Source of the DNA: UBA2421 sp002343075
GTDB taxonomy: Bacteria > Planctomycetota > Phycisphaerae > Tepidisphaerales > Tepidisphaeraceae
Direction of reading: 5' to 3'
NCBI GenBank assembly: GCA_937982565.1
Contig: CALJLN010000024.1
Coordinates: 1-57,845 of the forward strand
DNA: 57,845 nt
The position numbers were made by a program, and so were the translations under genes. Below are positions 37,694 through 47,225 of the stretch, piece by piece. Each line of letters opens with the position of its first letter. Within the stretch, counting starts at the first letter, position 1. The notes under the pieces were generated by a model that did not search any database, was not told where the DNA came from, and saw nothing but the letters and a program-made list of their open reading frames with translations.

Positions 37694-40600
37694 ATGCCGT
37701 TGTTCCGTTCCACCCGCCGCACTGCGCGCGGCGCGAGTCGTCTTCCTATCGAACACTTGGAAACTCGTCGGTTGCTGACCGCGATCGCTTCCGGAGAGCG
37801 GGTGACAGGCAATATCAGCGGCACGCCCGAAACGGTCGAGTTTACGGTGGCTGCAGTGGCGGGCGATTCGCTGCTGTTTAGCCTGGGCGAACTGGTGAAC
37901 TTCTCACCGCGGTTGCAGGTGTTTGCGCCGGACAATTCCATCGCGGGACAGATCACGGGCAGCACGTCGTTCACGGATGCGAATCTGCAGGTGGACCTGA
38001 TCAGCGTCGCGCAGGCGGGGACGTATCGGGCGGTGGTGGGATCGACCTCAGGCTCGGGCGGGTTTGCGCTGTCGATGGTGAAGGTGCCGGGAGCACAACC
38101 ATTTGATGAGGGGCCGTTGGTCAGCGGCCAGCGGAAAGAAGCACTGCTTGATCGTGGGGACCTCGATGTCTACACCTTTACCGCCAGCGCGGGCGATTCG
38201 ATCATTGTATCGATGGGTGAACTGGAACTATGGGCGCCGCGGGTGGATCTGTTCGGGCCGAACGGGGCGCGGATCGCGACGATCTCGGGGAGCACAAGCT
38301 TTCACGATGCGAATCTGCAGGTGGAGGCGATGAACGTTGTCGACGGCGGAACATATTTCATCGTGGCACGCTCGGCATCGAACGCGACCAGCGGCAACTA
38401 CGGTCTGACGATGGCCAAGCTCGCCGGGCCGCAGCCTTTTAATGAAGGGCCTCTGGCCAGCGGAGAACGGAAGGTAACCTCGCTGAGCCGCGGCGATATC
38501 GACGTGTACACGATTGCTGCCAACGTCGGCGATTCCATTTTGGTTTCGGTCGGCGAACTGACCAACTGGGCACCGCGCGTTGATCTGTTCGGACCGACAG
38601 GCGTACGTCTGGCAACGGTCTCAGGAAGCACGTCGTTTTCCGATGCCAATCTGCAGGTGGAAACCCTGAGCGTGGCGGCGGCCGGGACATATTTTGCTGT
38701 CGTTCGCGCCGGCGGCACTACGGTTGACGGAGAGTACGGCGTCTCGGTGGCAAAGCTCGGCGGGCCGCAGCCATTCGACCAGGGACCGATGGCCAGCGGG
38801 CAGCGAAAAGCCAGCTTGCTCGATCGGGGCGACCTTGACGTCTATACGTTTACCGCCAGCGCCGGTGATTCGATGATCGTTTCAGTCGGCGAACTGGAGA
38901 ACTGGTCGCCGCGCGTCGATCTGTTCGCGCCCAACGGCGTGCGGCTGTTCACCAACTCGGGGAGCACATCGTTTACAGATGCCAACGTTCAGGTGGAGGC
39001 GTTGAGTGTCGCGCAAAGCGGGACGTATTATGCGGTGGTGCGCGCGGGAGCGACCTCGGTTTCCGGGAATTACGGAATCGCGGTTGCGAAAATTGCGGGG
39101 GCGCAGCCGTTCAGCGGCGGGGCGATGGGCAGCGGCGAGCGCCGCGCCGCATTGCTCGACCGTGGCGATCTGGACATTTACACGTTTTCGGCGAGTGCCG
39201 GCGAATCGATGGTGCTGTCGGTGGGTGAGATAGGCAACTGGGCCCCGCGGCTGGATCTTTTTGATCCGAGCGGCAACCGTCTGTCGACGGTGGCAGGAAG
39301 CAGTTCATTGACGGATGCCAACCTGCAACTTGAAGCGCTCACGGTCACGCTCTCGGGGACCTATTACGCCGTTGTGCGCGCCGGGGCATCGTCGGTAGCC
39401 GGGGAGTATGGGATTTCGATTGCGAAGGTTGGCGGAGCACAGCCGTTCGACAACGGCCCAGTCGCCAGCGGACAACGACGAACCGGCACGCTGGAGCTCG
39501 GCGGGCTTGAGGTGTTCACCTTTACCGCGAACGCCGGCGATGCGGTGCTGTTCTCATTGGGCGAACAGGTGAACTGGGCCCCACGGCTGGACGTTTTCGC
39601 GCCGGATTCGTCTCGCGTCGGGTTCGTCAGCGGAAGCAGCAGTCTCACCGACACCAATCTTCCGCTCGACTTCCTGGGCTTGACGCAGTCCGGTACCTAC
39701 TATGTGGTTGTGCGTTCAGGTGCGACGACAGCAGCCGGTGATTTTGTCTTCTCCATGGCCAGGCTGCCCGGATCGCAATCCCCCGACACAACAGATAACG
39801 ACGGCGGGCCCATCGCCTCGGGGCAGACCACCAGTGCCGCCATCGCCGCCGGCGACTTGGATGTATATACGATCAACCTGTCGATGGGAGCCGCAGCCAG
39901 TTTCCAGATGAACCGGCTGCCCGGGTCGAGCACCGGCCTCTCGATGCGTCTCGACCTGTTCCGGCCCAACGGCACGCGTCATGCGTTTGACACTGGTGCT
40001 TCCGCGGCGACCATCAATCTCACATCGGCCCCGCTGGCTGGCACCTATTACATCGTGGCCCGCACGCCAAGCACTGGGAGCGTGGGGAACTATTCGCTTG
40101 GTGTCGATGTTGCCCCCGGCCCCGACACGCGCCCGCCGCAGGTCACGCTCTCAGATTTCCGCTGGAATGTTCCCCGGCAGCAGGTGGTCTTTCGAATGAA
40201 CGAAAGCGTCGCCGGTTCGGTCGACGTCACCGACCTGACGCTGGTGAACCTCACCACCAGCGCCACCATTCCCGCGGGCAATGTCAGCGCGGCTTTCGTC
40301 AGCAGCATGAATGAGATCGTCTTCGAGTTTCCCAGCTACCTTTATCGCGCGCTTCCAGATGGAAACTATCGCGCAACGCTCAACGCCGGCAGCGTCAGCG
40401 ACACCGCCGGGCTGGTGCTGCCGGCAAACTCGATCTACGACTTTTTCTTCCTCAACGGCGACGCCACGCGCGATCGCGCGGTGACGCTCAACGACTTTAC
40501 CATTCTCGCCGCCAACTTCGGACAGACCGGCAAACGTTTCAGCGAGGGCAACTTCAATTACGACCCTGCGGGCGCGGTTGATCTGGACGATTTTACCATC

Positions 40601-40738
40601 CTCGCCAGTCAGTTCGGCAAGTCTCTCCCCGCTGCGGGGGAGGTGCCTGAGGCGCGCTTGCCGACGGAGGTTGCGGAGCGGGTTACGGGTTCGCGGTTTT
40701 CGATCGATCCGATTCGCGACGAAGTGCTTGTAGATTAG
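37694..40738 (+). CDS. Seven-module beta-repeat surface protein with LEPR-XLL and dockerin
   Basis: 1014 residues from ATG 37694, preceded by AGGAGGAG; the in-frame start at 37634 is upstream of that site. LEPR motif IEHLETRRLLTA (~19-30). Seven tandem modules of ~112 residues fill residues ~34-810. Each runs from GQRK or GERK through DRGDLDVYTFTASAGDS and GTYYAVVRAG to AQPF, and resembles the bacterial pre-peptidase C-terminal (PPC) beta-sandwich. The modules would form a rod. An Ig-like domain (ALPDGNYRATLNAG), two dockerin repeats (AVTLNDFTILAANFG, AVDLDDFTILASQFG) and a short tail close the protein. No enzyme domain is present, so a spacer or adhesin role is inferred. Confidence 0.9.
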   Translation: MPLFRSTRRTARGASRLPIEHLETRRLLTAIASGERVTGNISGTPETVEFTVAAVAGDSLLFSLGELVNFSPRLQVFAPDNSIAGQITGSTSFTDANLQVDLISVAQAGTYRAVVGSTSGSGGFALSMVKVPGAQPFDEGPLVSGQRKEALLDRGDLDVYTFTASAGDSIIVSMGELELWAPRVDLFGPNGARIATISGSTSFHDANLQVEAMNVVDGGTYFIVARSASNATSGNYGLTMAKLAGPQPFNEGPLASGERKVTSLSRGDIDVYTIAANVGDSILVSVGELTNWAPRVDLFGPTGVRLATVSGSTSFSDANLQVETLSVAAAGTYFAVVRAGGTTVDGEYGVSVAKLGGPQPFDQGPMASGQRKASLLDRGDLDVYTFTASAGDSMIVSVGELENWSPRVDLFAPNGVRLFTNSGSTSFTDANVQVEALSVAQSGTYYAVVRAGATSVSGNYGIAVAKIAGAQPFSGGAMGSGERRAALLDRGDLDIYTFSASAGESMVLSVGEIGNWAPRLDLFDPSGNRLSTVAGSSSLTDANLQLEALTVTLSGTYYAVVRAGASSVAGEYGISIAKVGGAQPFDNGPVASGQRRTGTLELGGLEVFTFTANAGDAVLFSLGEQVNWAPRLDVFAPDSSRVGFVSGSSSLTDTNLPLDFLGLTQSGTYYVVVRSGATTAAGDFVFSMARLPGSQSPDTTDNDGGPIASGQTTSAAIAAGDLDVYTINLSMGAAASFQMNRLPGSSTGLSMRLDLFRPNGTRHAFDTGASAATINLTSAPLAGTYYIVARTPSTGSVGNYSLGVDVAPGPDTRPPQVTLSDFRWNVPRQQVVFRMNESVAGSVDVTDLTLVNLTTSATIPAGNVSAAFVSSMNEIVFEFPSYLYRALPDGNYRATLNAGSVSDTAGLVLPANSIYDFFFLNGDATRDRAVTLNDFTILAANFGQTGKRFSEGNFNYDPAGAVDLDDFTILASQFGKSLPAAGEVPEARLPTEVAERVTGSRFSIDPIRDEVLVD
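37793..40123 (+). repeat. Seven tandem in-gene modules of ~336 bp
   Basis: Module starts are at 37793, 38126, 38462, 38798, 39134, 39470 and 39821, in frame. Modules 2-5 are exactly 112 codons; module 1 is 111, module 6 is 117 and module 7 is shorter and most diverged. High protein identity among modules 2-5 points to recent internal amplification. Confidence 0.85.
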
Positions 40739-40866
40739 AGAGATAGGTGCCGCGCAGGGTCTGCGGCTGGTGCGAATGTTGCGCTGCGATCATATTTTTT
40801 GCTTGTCGATCAGTCGGTATGCAGGGTACGCTTGCAGCGAACTTTGCAAACCGGAGGCAGCACCGC

Positions 40867-43452
40867 ATGTATCGCCCGGGAAAACTCATCGAAACGCTCG
40901 AACGGCGCACCCTGTTGGCCGCTAACCCGTCGGTGATTGATGTGCTGGCGCTTTATACGCCCGGCGCGCTGGCGTATCACGGCGGGGATGCCGGCCGGCT
41001 GCAGGCGCATTTTTCGGCAGCAATTGAGACGGCGAACCTCGCGCTCGTGAACAGCGAGATCGCGGCGGTCTTTCGCATTGTGGGTGTGCAGCCGATCAGC
41101 TACACCGGAAGCAACGACCTGTTCCTGGACCGCATCCGACTCACCAATCCGTCCGACGGCTTCATGGATTCGGCACACACGCTGCGCAACACGTTTGGTG
41201 CCGACCTTGTAACGTTGCTCACCGAAGGCGCACAGAACGGCGGCAATGCAAGCCTGCCGACGAATCTGACGGAGTTGAACAGCGGGAACTTCGCCTTTAG
41301 TGCCAACAACATTGACGCCATTCAGCCTGGCAATCTCACCCTGGCGCACGAACTTGGCCACAACCTCGGCGGGGGGCACGAGCGCGGCAACTTGATCGAC
41401 CCAGCGGTCGGGCCGTTTCCATACAGTTACGGCTATCGCTTCACCGCGTCGGATGGCAACCTCTACCATGATGTCATGTCGTATGACCCTGGCATGGTAA
41501 TCTACAACTATGCCAATCCGTCGGTAAATTTTCTCGGCACACCCACGGGCAGGCCCGCGGGCGATGCGATGTCGGCCGACATTGCCGCGACATTTGCTCA
41601 GACCATTCCCGTCGTCGCGGCATTTCGCCCATCCGCCACGCCCGACACCGCCGGCCCGACGGCGGCGCTCTACTCAACCACCACCGCCGAAGCGCCGCTG
41701 GGCGCGCTGCGGCTCGATTTCACCATTCGCGTTGCCGACCCGGCCGGCGTGAACGCCGCAACTTTTGACAATAATGACGTCACCGTAACGCTTCCGCCTC
41801 AGTTCGGTGGACACATGCTGCACGCCGGACTGGTGTCAATCGAAGGCGGTGCCGCCAGCGGCGGGGGATACAAGCTCGTCACCTATCGCGTCATCCTCCC
41901 TTCGCGAGACATACCGCTTGATGAGCTGATCTATACCCTCGCTGCAGGCGCGGTGGCCGACAGCTTCGGCAATGCGCCCGCAAGTCCGGCGATCCTCGGC
42001 AGAAACACCGCCTCGGTGGCCAACATCAATTTCGCCGCGGCGCGAGATCTTGGCAGCCTCAATCTCAATGGCGGGACGACAACCGTTTATGAATCACTCG
42101 GCAACTTTATTGGCGAAGCAGACAATACCTATCGCGTCACGGTCAGCCAGCCCGGCACGCTGGCCGTGCAGCTAAATGGCAACACGGCGAATCTCGGCGT
42201 GTTCGTCGCCCGCGACCTGAATGGAAACGGCGTCTACGATTTTCCTGCCGAAGCGATCGCGTTTTCCGATAATTTCGCCCCAACTGCTCCCGAAGCGCTG
42301 GCAATCAACGTCACCGCAGGAACGTACTTCGTCTGGACCTACGGCGGGGTTAACACGCCCTACGCGCTGGCCATCCGGCAATATGCCGACGCCGTTGCGC
42401 CCTCCGCCCGTGTCGATGCGACCGACCTGTTTTCCCCTGGGGCGCCATACATCGACTTTGCAGTTACCTACGAAGATGATCAACTGATCGACGGCGAGAC
42501 ATCCCGCTACTGGTCGGCCATCGACATTCGCGCCCAACTCGATAATGGTGCCGATTTTACTTTCTTCTACTATCCCGAGCCTGCCATCAACACGCCGTAT
42601 GGCCTGACTGGTCCTTCGCAGACCATCAACTATCGCATTTACCCTTTCAATGGCACCGACTGGACCTCGCTTGAGAACGGTACGTTTACTCTCAGCATTC
42701 ACCCCAATACCGGCTCCGATCCGCGCGTGCGTGATGCTGCGGGAAATGACATTCCACTGCTTACGCTTGGAGCTTTCAGGATCAAGATCGGCCAGAGCGA
42801 TACCGAGCCGCCGTCGCTCGCGCAATTGCGGGCGCCCGGGGTGAGTGTGCCGGGTTCGGCGGCACAACTGGTCACGGTTGTTTACAGGGACAACGTCGCA
42901 CTGAACGCCGCAACGTTTGATAGTCATGATTTGCGCATCACCGGGCCGGGCGGGTTCGATGTTCCTGCAAGCCTGGTTGCGGTCGGCGCCGCGCCTGCTG
43001 TCGGTGGCGAGCGGGTGGTGACTTACTCCTTCGCCCCGCCCGGCGGCAGTTGGGATGTTGCCGACCGCGGCGCGTATACCGTGTCGCTGCAGTCTAACCA
43101 GGTGCGCGACTCGAGCGGCAACGCCATGCCTGCCGGTGCGCTTGGCGTGTTTGACGTTGTCATCCCGCTTCCGGGTGATGCGACCGGCAACGGCAGCGTG
43201 ACGCTCGACGATTTCACCGCGCTCGCTGCCAACTTCGGCACCCAACCACGCGGGATCGCCAGCGGTGACTTTAACTATGACAATCGCGTCAACCTGGACG
43301 ACTTCACCATTCTCGCCAGCCGCTTTGGCAGTTCCCTTCCCGCGGTGGCGCTTTCGCGGGCGAAACCGCCGCCGGCTCGGTTGGAGTCGGCGGTGTTCGG
43401 AAACATCCGGCTGATCGACGAGATCGACCCGAATCACGAGTTGCCTTTGTAA
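40867..43452 (+). CDS. M12B-like zinc metalloprotease with LEPR-type motif and dockerin
   Basis: 861 residues from ATG 40867 (GGAGG 9 bases upstream; an in-frame start at 40747 lacks one). LEPR motif variant IETLERRTLLAAN. Residues ~18-260 are a reprolysin-type peptidase: VIDVLALYTPGAL near its start, HELGHNLGGGH (~162-172) as the complete zinc motif HExxHxxGxxH, and the Met-turn VMSYD (~203). This is the only member of the array with an intact peptidase site. Two or three beta domains follow, including a pre-peptidase-like one, then two dockerin repeats (SVTLDDFTALAANFG and RVNLDDFTILASRFG) and a tail (VFGNIRLIDEIDPNHELPL). Probably a secreted, calcium-dependent protease acting at or near the surface. 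Confidence 0.92.
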   Translation: MYRPGKLIETLERRTLLAANPSVIDVLALYTPGALAYHGGDAGRLQAHFSAAIETANLALVNSEIAAVFRIVGVQPISYTGSNDLFLDRIRLTNPSDGFMDSAHTLRNTFGADLVTLLTEGAQNGGNASLPTNLTELNSGNFAFSANNIDAIQPGNLTLAHELGHNLGGGHERGNLIDPAVGPFPYSYGYRFTASDGNLYHDVMSYDPGMVIYNYANPSVNFLGTPTGRPAGDAMSADIAATFAQTIPVVAAFRPSATPDTAGPTAALYSTTTAEAPLGALRLDFTIRVADPAGVNAATFDNNDVTVTLPPQFGGHMLHAGLVSIEGGAASGGGYKLVTYRVILPSRDIPLDELIYTLAAGAVADSFGNAPASPAILGRNTASVANINFAAARDLGSLNLNGGTTTVYESLGNFIGEADNTYRVTVSQPGTLAVQLNGNTANLGVFVARDLNGNGVYDFPAEAIAFSDNFAPTAPEALAINVTAGTYFVWTYGGVNTPYALAIRQYADAVAPSARVDATDLFSPGAPYIDFAVTYEDDQLIDGETSRYWSAIDIRAQLDNGADFTFFYYPEPAINTPYGLTGPSQTINYRIYPFNGTDWTSLENGTFTLSIHPNTGSDPRVRDAAGNDIPLLTLGAFRIKIGQSDTEPPSLAQLRAPGVSVPGSAAQLVTVVYRDNVALNAATFDSHDLRITGPGGFDVPASLVAVGAAPAVGGERVVTYSFAPPGGSWDVADRGAYTVSLQSNQVRDSSGNAMPAGALGVFDVVIPLPGDATGNGSVTLDDFTALAANFGTQPRGIASGDFNYDNRVNLDDFTILASRFGSSLPAVALSRAKPPPARLESAVFGNIRLIDEIDPNHELPL

Positions 43453-43572
43453 CTGTTTCACCAGCGACCAATTCTTCTCCGATTGTTGTGGCAATTGTTC
43501 CCTGCAATGTGTCATAATCCCGACCACCCGGCAGGTGAAGCATGACGATGTTGCCGGAGTTGGAGGATTGTT

Positions 43573-46500
43573 GTGAAGAAGTTGAAGCCTTGCCGAGGGT
43601 TCCTGGTCCATTCGCTCGAACCTCGGCGGATGCTCGTGGCACCCGATGCGCCGGTGATCATCGAGCCGTTTACACAGGGGCAGATTACCAGCACGTTTGA
43701 CATCAACCTGCAGACCGATCCCGCGCAGTACAGTGACGGCGACGGCGATGCCTGGCAATCCACTGATTGGATCATTCGCGAAGCGGCATCGCAGACGACC
43801 GTCTGGCAGACCGGCTTCCTCAGCGCCCCGCCGTTGACGCTGTACCGCACCGATTTTTCTGACGGCACGTTTGTCGGTCCGCTGGCAGGGCGTACCGAGT
43901 TGAACTACAGCACGAACTATCAGTTGGTTGTGCGCTATCGCGATGCTGCAAGTGAAACCAGCGCACCGGCGGTTCGCGATTTTACCACCTCCGGCCCGAC
44001 GCAGGTCGTGCCCGGCGGCGGTACATGGCTGGTGAAGCCGGGCTACGTGGTCGAACCGGTGCAGACAGGATTGCGCCTGCCGGTCAACATCGCGTTCGTT
44101 CCCAATCCAGGAACCGCGCCCTCCGATCCGTTGTATTACGTCGCCGAGTTGTATGGGTCGATTCAGGTTGTGCGCAATGACGGCTCGCGGCAGACATTTG
44201 CCACGTCGCTGCTCGATTACAATCCGCAAGGCCCGTTTGGTGGCTCGGGGGAGCAGGGTCTGACCGGGTTGGCTGTCGAGCGCGATGCCGGCAACCCCAA
44301 TCTTTATCACCTTTATGTGGCGATGCTCTGGGACAATGGCGCGCCGCCCGGCGGGCCGAATCACTATCCCAAGGTCGAGCGCCTCACCAGCGCCGCGGGG
44401 GGCCTGACTGTGGCGTCGCGCACGGTGCTGCTCAACATGCAGCCCGAAACACAGGGGCAGTCGCATCAGATTTCCAATGTCAGCATCGGGCCGGACAACA
44501 AGCTTTATGTACACATGGGCGACGGCTTCGACGCCTCGACCGGCCTCAACCTCGATCAATATCGCGGGAAGGTGCTTCGAATGAACAAGGACGGCTCGCC
44601 CGTCGCCACGGGCGATCCGGCGGGGGCCAACCCGTTTTATAACGCCGCCAACGGCATCAACGCGCGCGACTACATCTACACCTTCGGTCACCGCAATCCC
44701 TTCGGCGGGGCTTGGCGCGGCGACGGCAAGTTGTGGATGGTCGAAAACGGAAACGGCATCGACCGCATGGTCGATCTGGTCAGCGGGCAAAGTTACGGCT
44801 GGGCGGGCAGCGATACCGCGATCCAGAGCTTTTCCAAGTTTGTCTGGAACCCTGCCACAGCGCCGGTGAATATTGATTTTGTCGATCCGGCCAGTTTCGG
44901 AGGAAGCATGTTTCCTCCCGAAGCGCAAGATCATGGGTTTGTGACGCTCAGTGGCTCGACCTATGCCGCCGGGCCGTTGCAGCGGGCCAAGGCGATCGTG
45001 GAGTTTCCCGATCTTGATACGCTTGGCCCCGATGGCAAGCTGCTTGTGCAGCCCAACTTTCTCGTGAAGTACAACGGCACCGGCCGCGCGACGGTTGCGG
45101 GCATCGCCGCCGGGCCGGACGGGCTTTACTTCACCGACCTTTACGAAGACACGGGCGTCGGCGGGGCGACCGGGCCGGGCGCAAACGTCTATCGCGTCCG
45201 GTATGTGGGCAGCAGCGGCGGGGAAGCGCCCACCATCGCGCTGCCCGCGACGGCAGCGAGCAATCCGGTAATTGTTGATGACTCGACGCAGCTGAATGTC
45301 GTGGGTGCCGACGACGCCGGCGAGGCCAACCTCACCTATACCTGGACTGTCATCGGCAACCCGCCCGCCGGAGTCACGTTTTCCAGCAACGGCACCAATG
45401 CCGCCAAGAACACCGTCGCGCTCTTCACCGCCAACGGCACATACAACATCGCCGCCATCATCCGCGACGCCGGCGGGCAGACCGTCATCAGCAATGTCAC
45501 TGTCACCGTCAATTCGGTCTTCACCGAAACCGGCATCGGTCTGGCGGGACAGTACTTCAACAACATCGATTTCACCGGCGCAACCTTCACACGCACCGAT
45601 CCCACCATCGATTTTGATTTCGGCAGCGGGGGGCCGGGCAACGGGTTTGGGGCCGACACCTTCAGCATCCGGTGGACCGGCTTCATCGTGCCGCGCTACA
45701 CTCAAAGCTACACGTTCCACACCACAAGCGACGACGGCGTGCGATTGTGGGTGAACAACCTGACGACGCCCATCATCAATCGATTTGTCGATCAACCCTC
45801 CACAACATGGACCGGCACGGTCAACCTCGTTGCCAATGTGGCGTATCCGATTCGCCTCGACTATTACGAGAATGCGGGGAGCGCGAACGTGCGACTGGAG
45901 TGGTCGAGCATCAGTCAGCCGCGCGAGGTGGTTTCGCAGGGTCGATTGTTCACGACCGCGCCGACGGTGCCCAGCGCGCCAACCGACCTGCAGGCGATCG
46001 CGCCGGCGGGAAATCGGGTGGAGTTGTCGTGGACCGACACCGCTTCCAATGAGGCGGGTTTCAAGATCCAGCGCAGCGCCGCGGGCGGGTTGTTCTTGAA
46101 CATCGCGACGCTTCCCGCCGACGCGGCGAGTTTTATCGATCTCGCGGTCGTACCCGGGGCGCTCTATGCGTATCGCGTGCGCGCGGCGGGGCCGGGCGGC
46201 GATTCGGATTTTGTCGCCGCGAGCGTCACCACCCCCGGAAACCCGGTTGTCACACAATCGACATTGAACATCGATGCGCCGGCGATGGTGTTTGTGTTCA
46301 ATCTGCCCATCGACCCTGCAACCGTTTCCGCCACCGATTTGCAGATTACCAACGTGTTGACCGGCGGGCCGCCGATCCCCGCCGCAGGGACGCAATTCTC
46401 CGCCGACAAGTTGACCGTCACCTTTGTGCTGCCGATTTCGCTCGCCGACGGCAACTACGCGTTTAACATCCCCGAGGGCGCGATCGCGACAGTCGCCGGG

Positions 46501-46878
46501 CAGCCAAACACCGACGCCATCGAGTTCGTCGGCGGGCAGGCGTTCATCCTCGCCGCCGACGCCAATCGCAATCGCAGCGTGAATCTCGACGACTTCACCA
46601 TCCTCGCCGCCAACTTCGGGCAGACGGGCAAGGTGTTTACCCAGGGTAACTTCAACTACAGCCCCGACGGGAGGGTGAATCTGGACGACTTTACGATTCT
46701 CGCCGCGCAGTTTGGCAAGACGCTTCCCCCGCTTGCAGATCTGCCGCGCGCTGCCTCGAACGCCTTGTCGTTCCCTGCGGCGCGGCCGGCGATCGCCCGC
46801 GCGACATTCGGCGGCCATCGGATCACCGACGACCCGCTGTTGAGTCATGCCCAACTGCCCGGCGATGGATTGCGATAA
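43573..46878 (+). CDS. Sorbosone-dehydrogenase-like / PA14 / FN3 surface protein with LEPR-XLL and dockerin
   Basis: 1101 residues; start GTG 43573 with GGAGGA 5 bases upstream. LEPR motif HSLEPRRMLVAP. In order: an N-terminal beta domain (~20-140), a glucose/sorbosone dehydrogenase-like beta-propeller (~155-560; GLRLPVNIAFVP, GEQGLTGLAV, FGHRNPFGGAW), an Ig/PKD-like domain, a PA14 domain (~655-790; GLAGQYFNN, TSDDGVRLWVNN), an FN3 domain (APTDLQAIAPAGNRVELSW), an Ig-like domain and two dockerin repeats. Propellers of this family can be PQQ-dependent sugar oxidases, while PA14 binds carbohydrates, so a sugar- or glycan-directed surface role is inferred. The tail ends GGHRITDDPLLSHAQ. It is the last plus-strand member of the array. 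Confidence 0.9.
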   Translation: MKKLKPCRGFLVHSLEPRRMLVAPDAPVIIEPFTQGQITSTFDINLQTDPAQYSDGDGDAWQSTDWIIREAASQTTVWQTGFLSAPPLTLYRTDFSDGTFVGPLAGRTELNYSTNYQLVVRYRDAASETSAPAVRDFTTSGPTQVVPGGGTWLVKPGYVVEPVQTGLRLPVNIAFVPNPGTAPSDPLYYVAELYGSIQVVRNDGSRQTFATSLLDYNPQGPFGGSGEQGLTGLAVERDAGNPNLYHLYVAMLWDNGAPPGGPNHYPKVERLTSAAGGLTVASRTVLLNMQPETQGQSHQISNVSIGPDNKLYVHMGDGFDASTGLNLDQYRGKVLRMNKDGSPVATGDPAGANPFYNAANGINARDYIYTFGHRNPFGGAWRGDGKLWMVENGNGIDRMVDLVSGQSYGWAGSDTAIQSFSKFVWNPATAPVNIDFVDPASFGGSMFPPEAQDHGFVTLSGSTYAAGPLQRAKAIVEFPDLDTLGPDGKLLVQPNFLVKYNGTGRATVAGIAAGPDGLYFTDLYEDTGVGGATGPGANVYRVRYVGSSGGEAPTIALPATAASNPVIVDDSTQLNVVGADDAGEANLTYTWTVIGNPPAGVTFSSNGTNAAKNTVALFTANGTYNIAAIIRDAGGQTVISNVTVTVNSVFTETGIGLAGQYFNNIDFTGATFTRTDPTIDFDFGSGGPGNGFGADTFSIRWTGFIVPRYTQSYTFHTTSDDGVRLWVNNLTTPIINRFVDQPSTTWTGTVNLVANVAYPIRLDYYENAGSANVRLEWSSISQPREVVSQGRLFTTAPTVPSAPTDLQAIAPAGNRVELSWTDTASNEAGFKIQRSAAGGLFLNIATLPADAASFIDLAVVPGALYAYRVRAAGPGGDSDFVAASVTTPGNPVVTQSTLNIDAPAMVFVFNLPIDPATVSATDLQITNVLTGGPPIPAAGTQFSADKLTVTFVLPISLADGNYAFNIPEGAIATVAGQPNTDAIEFVGGQAFILAADANRNRSVNLDDFTILAANFGQTGKVFTQGNFNYSPDGRVNLDDFTILAAQFGKTLPPLADLPRAASNALSFPAARPAIARATFGGHRITDDPLLSHAQLPGDGLR

Positions 46879-47225
46879 GTACGCAGAAGAACGTAATGCA
46901 GGAAATCGGGCATTTTCGGACATCTCCGGGCATGGGTTTGTATTGTTCATGTCACAACTCGGCTCTCCTCCATCCGTCGATGTTGCGCCAGACGCGCCAC
47001 GCCAGCGCAGCGCGCGGGCAAAGTTGTGCAAGATCCATCGCAAACCTCGGTAAAGATCTTCTTGTTTGACCGCCGGTAGCGCTGCGCTGGCTTGATCTGG
47101 ATTTTGCAACAGCGCACAACGGGGCGGCTTGCGAGGCTTGTCGGAACATGCGCGTGTGACGCTGCAACCTGGTGCAAAGCGCGATCGTTTCGGTGCTGCG
47201 ACGAGGGGCGGCGGCAGGGTGTGGG
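46879..47225. other. Intergenic stretch between convergent genes
   Basis: 347 bases between the surface-protein gene and iscS. No gene, hairpin or repeat could be supported; short open frames translate to unrecognised text. Confidence 0.4.
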
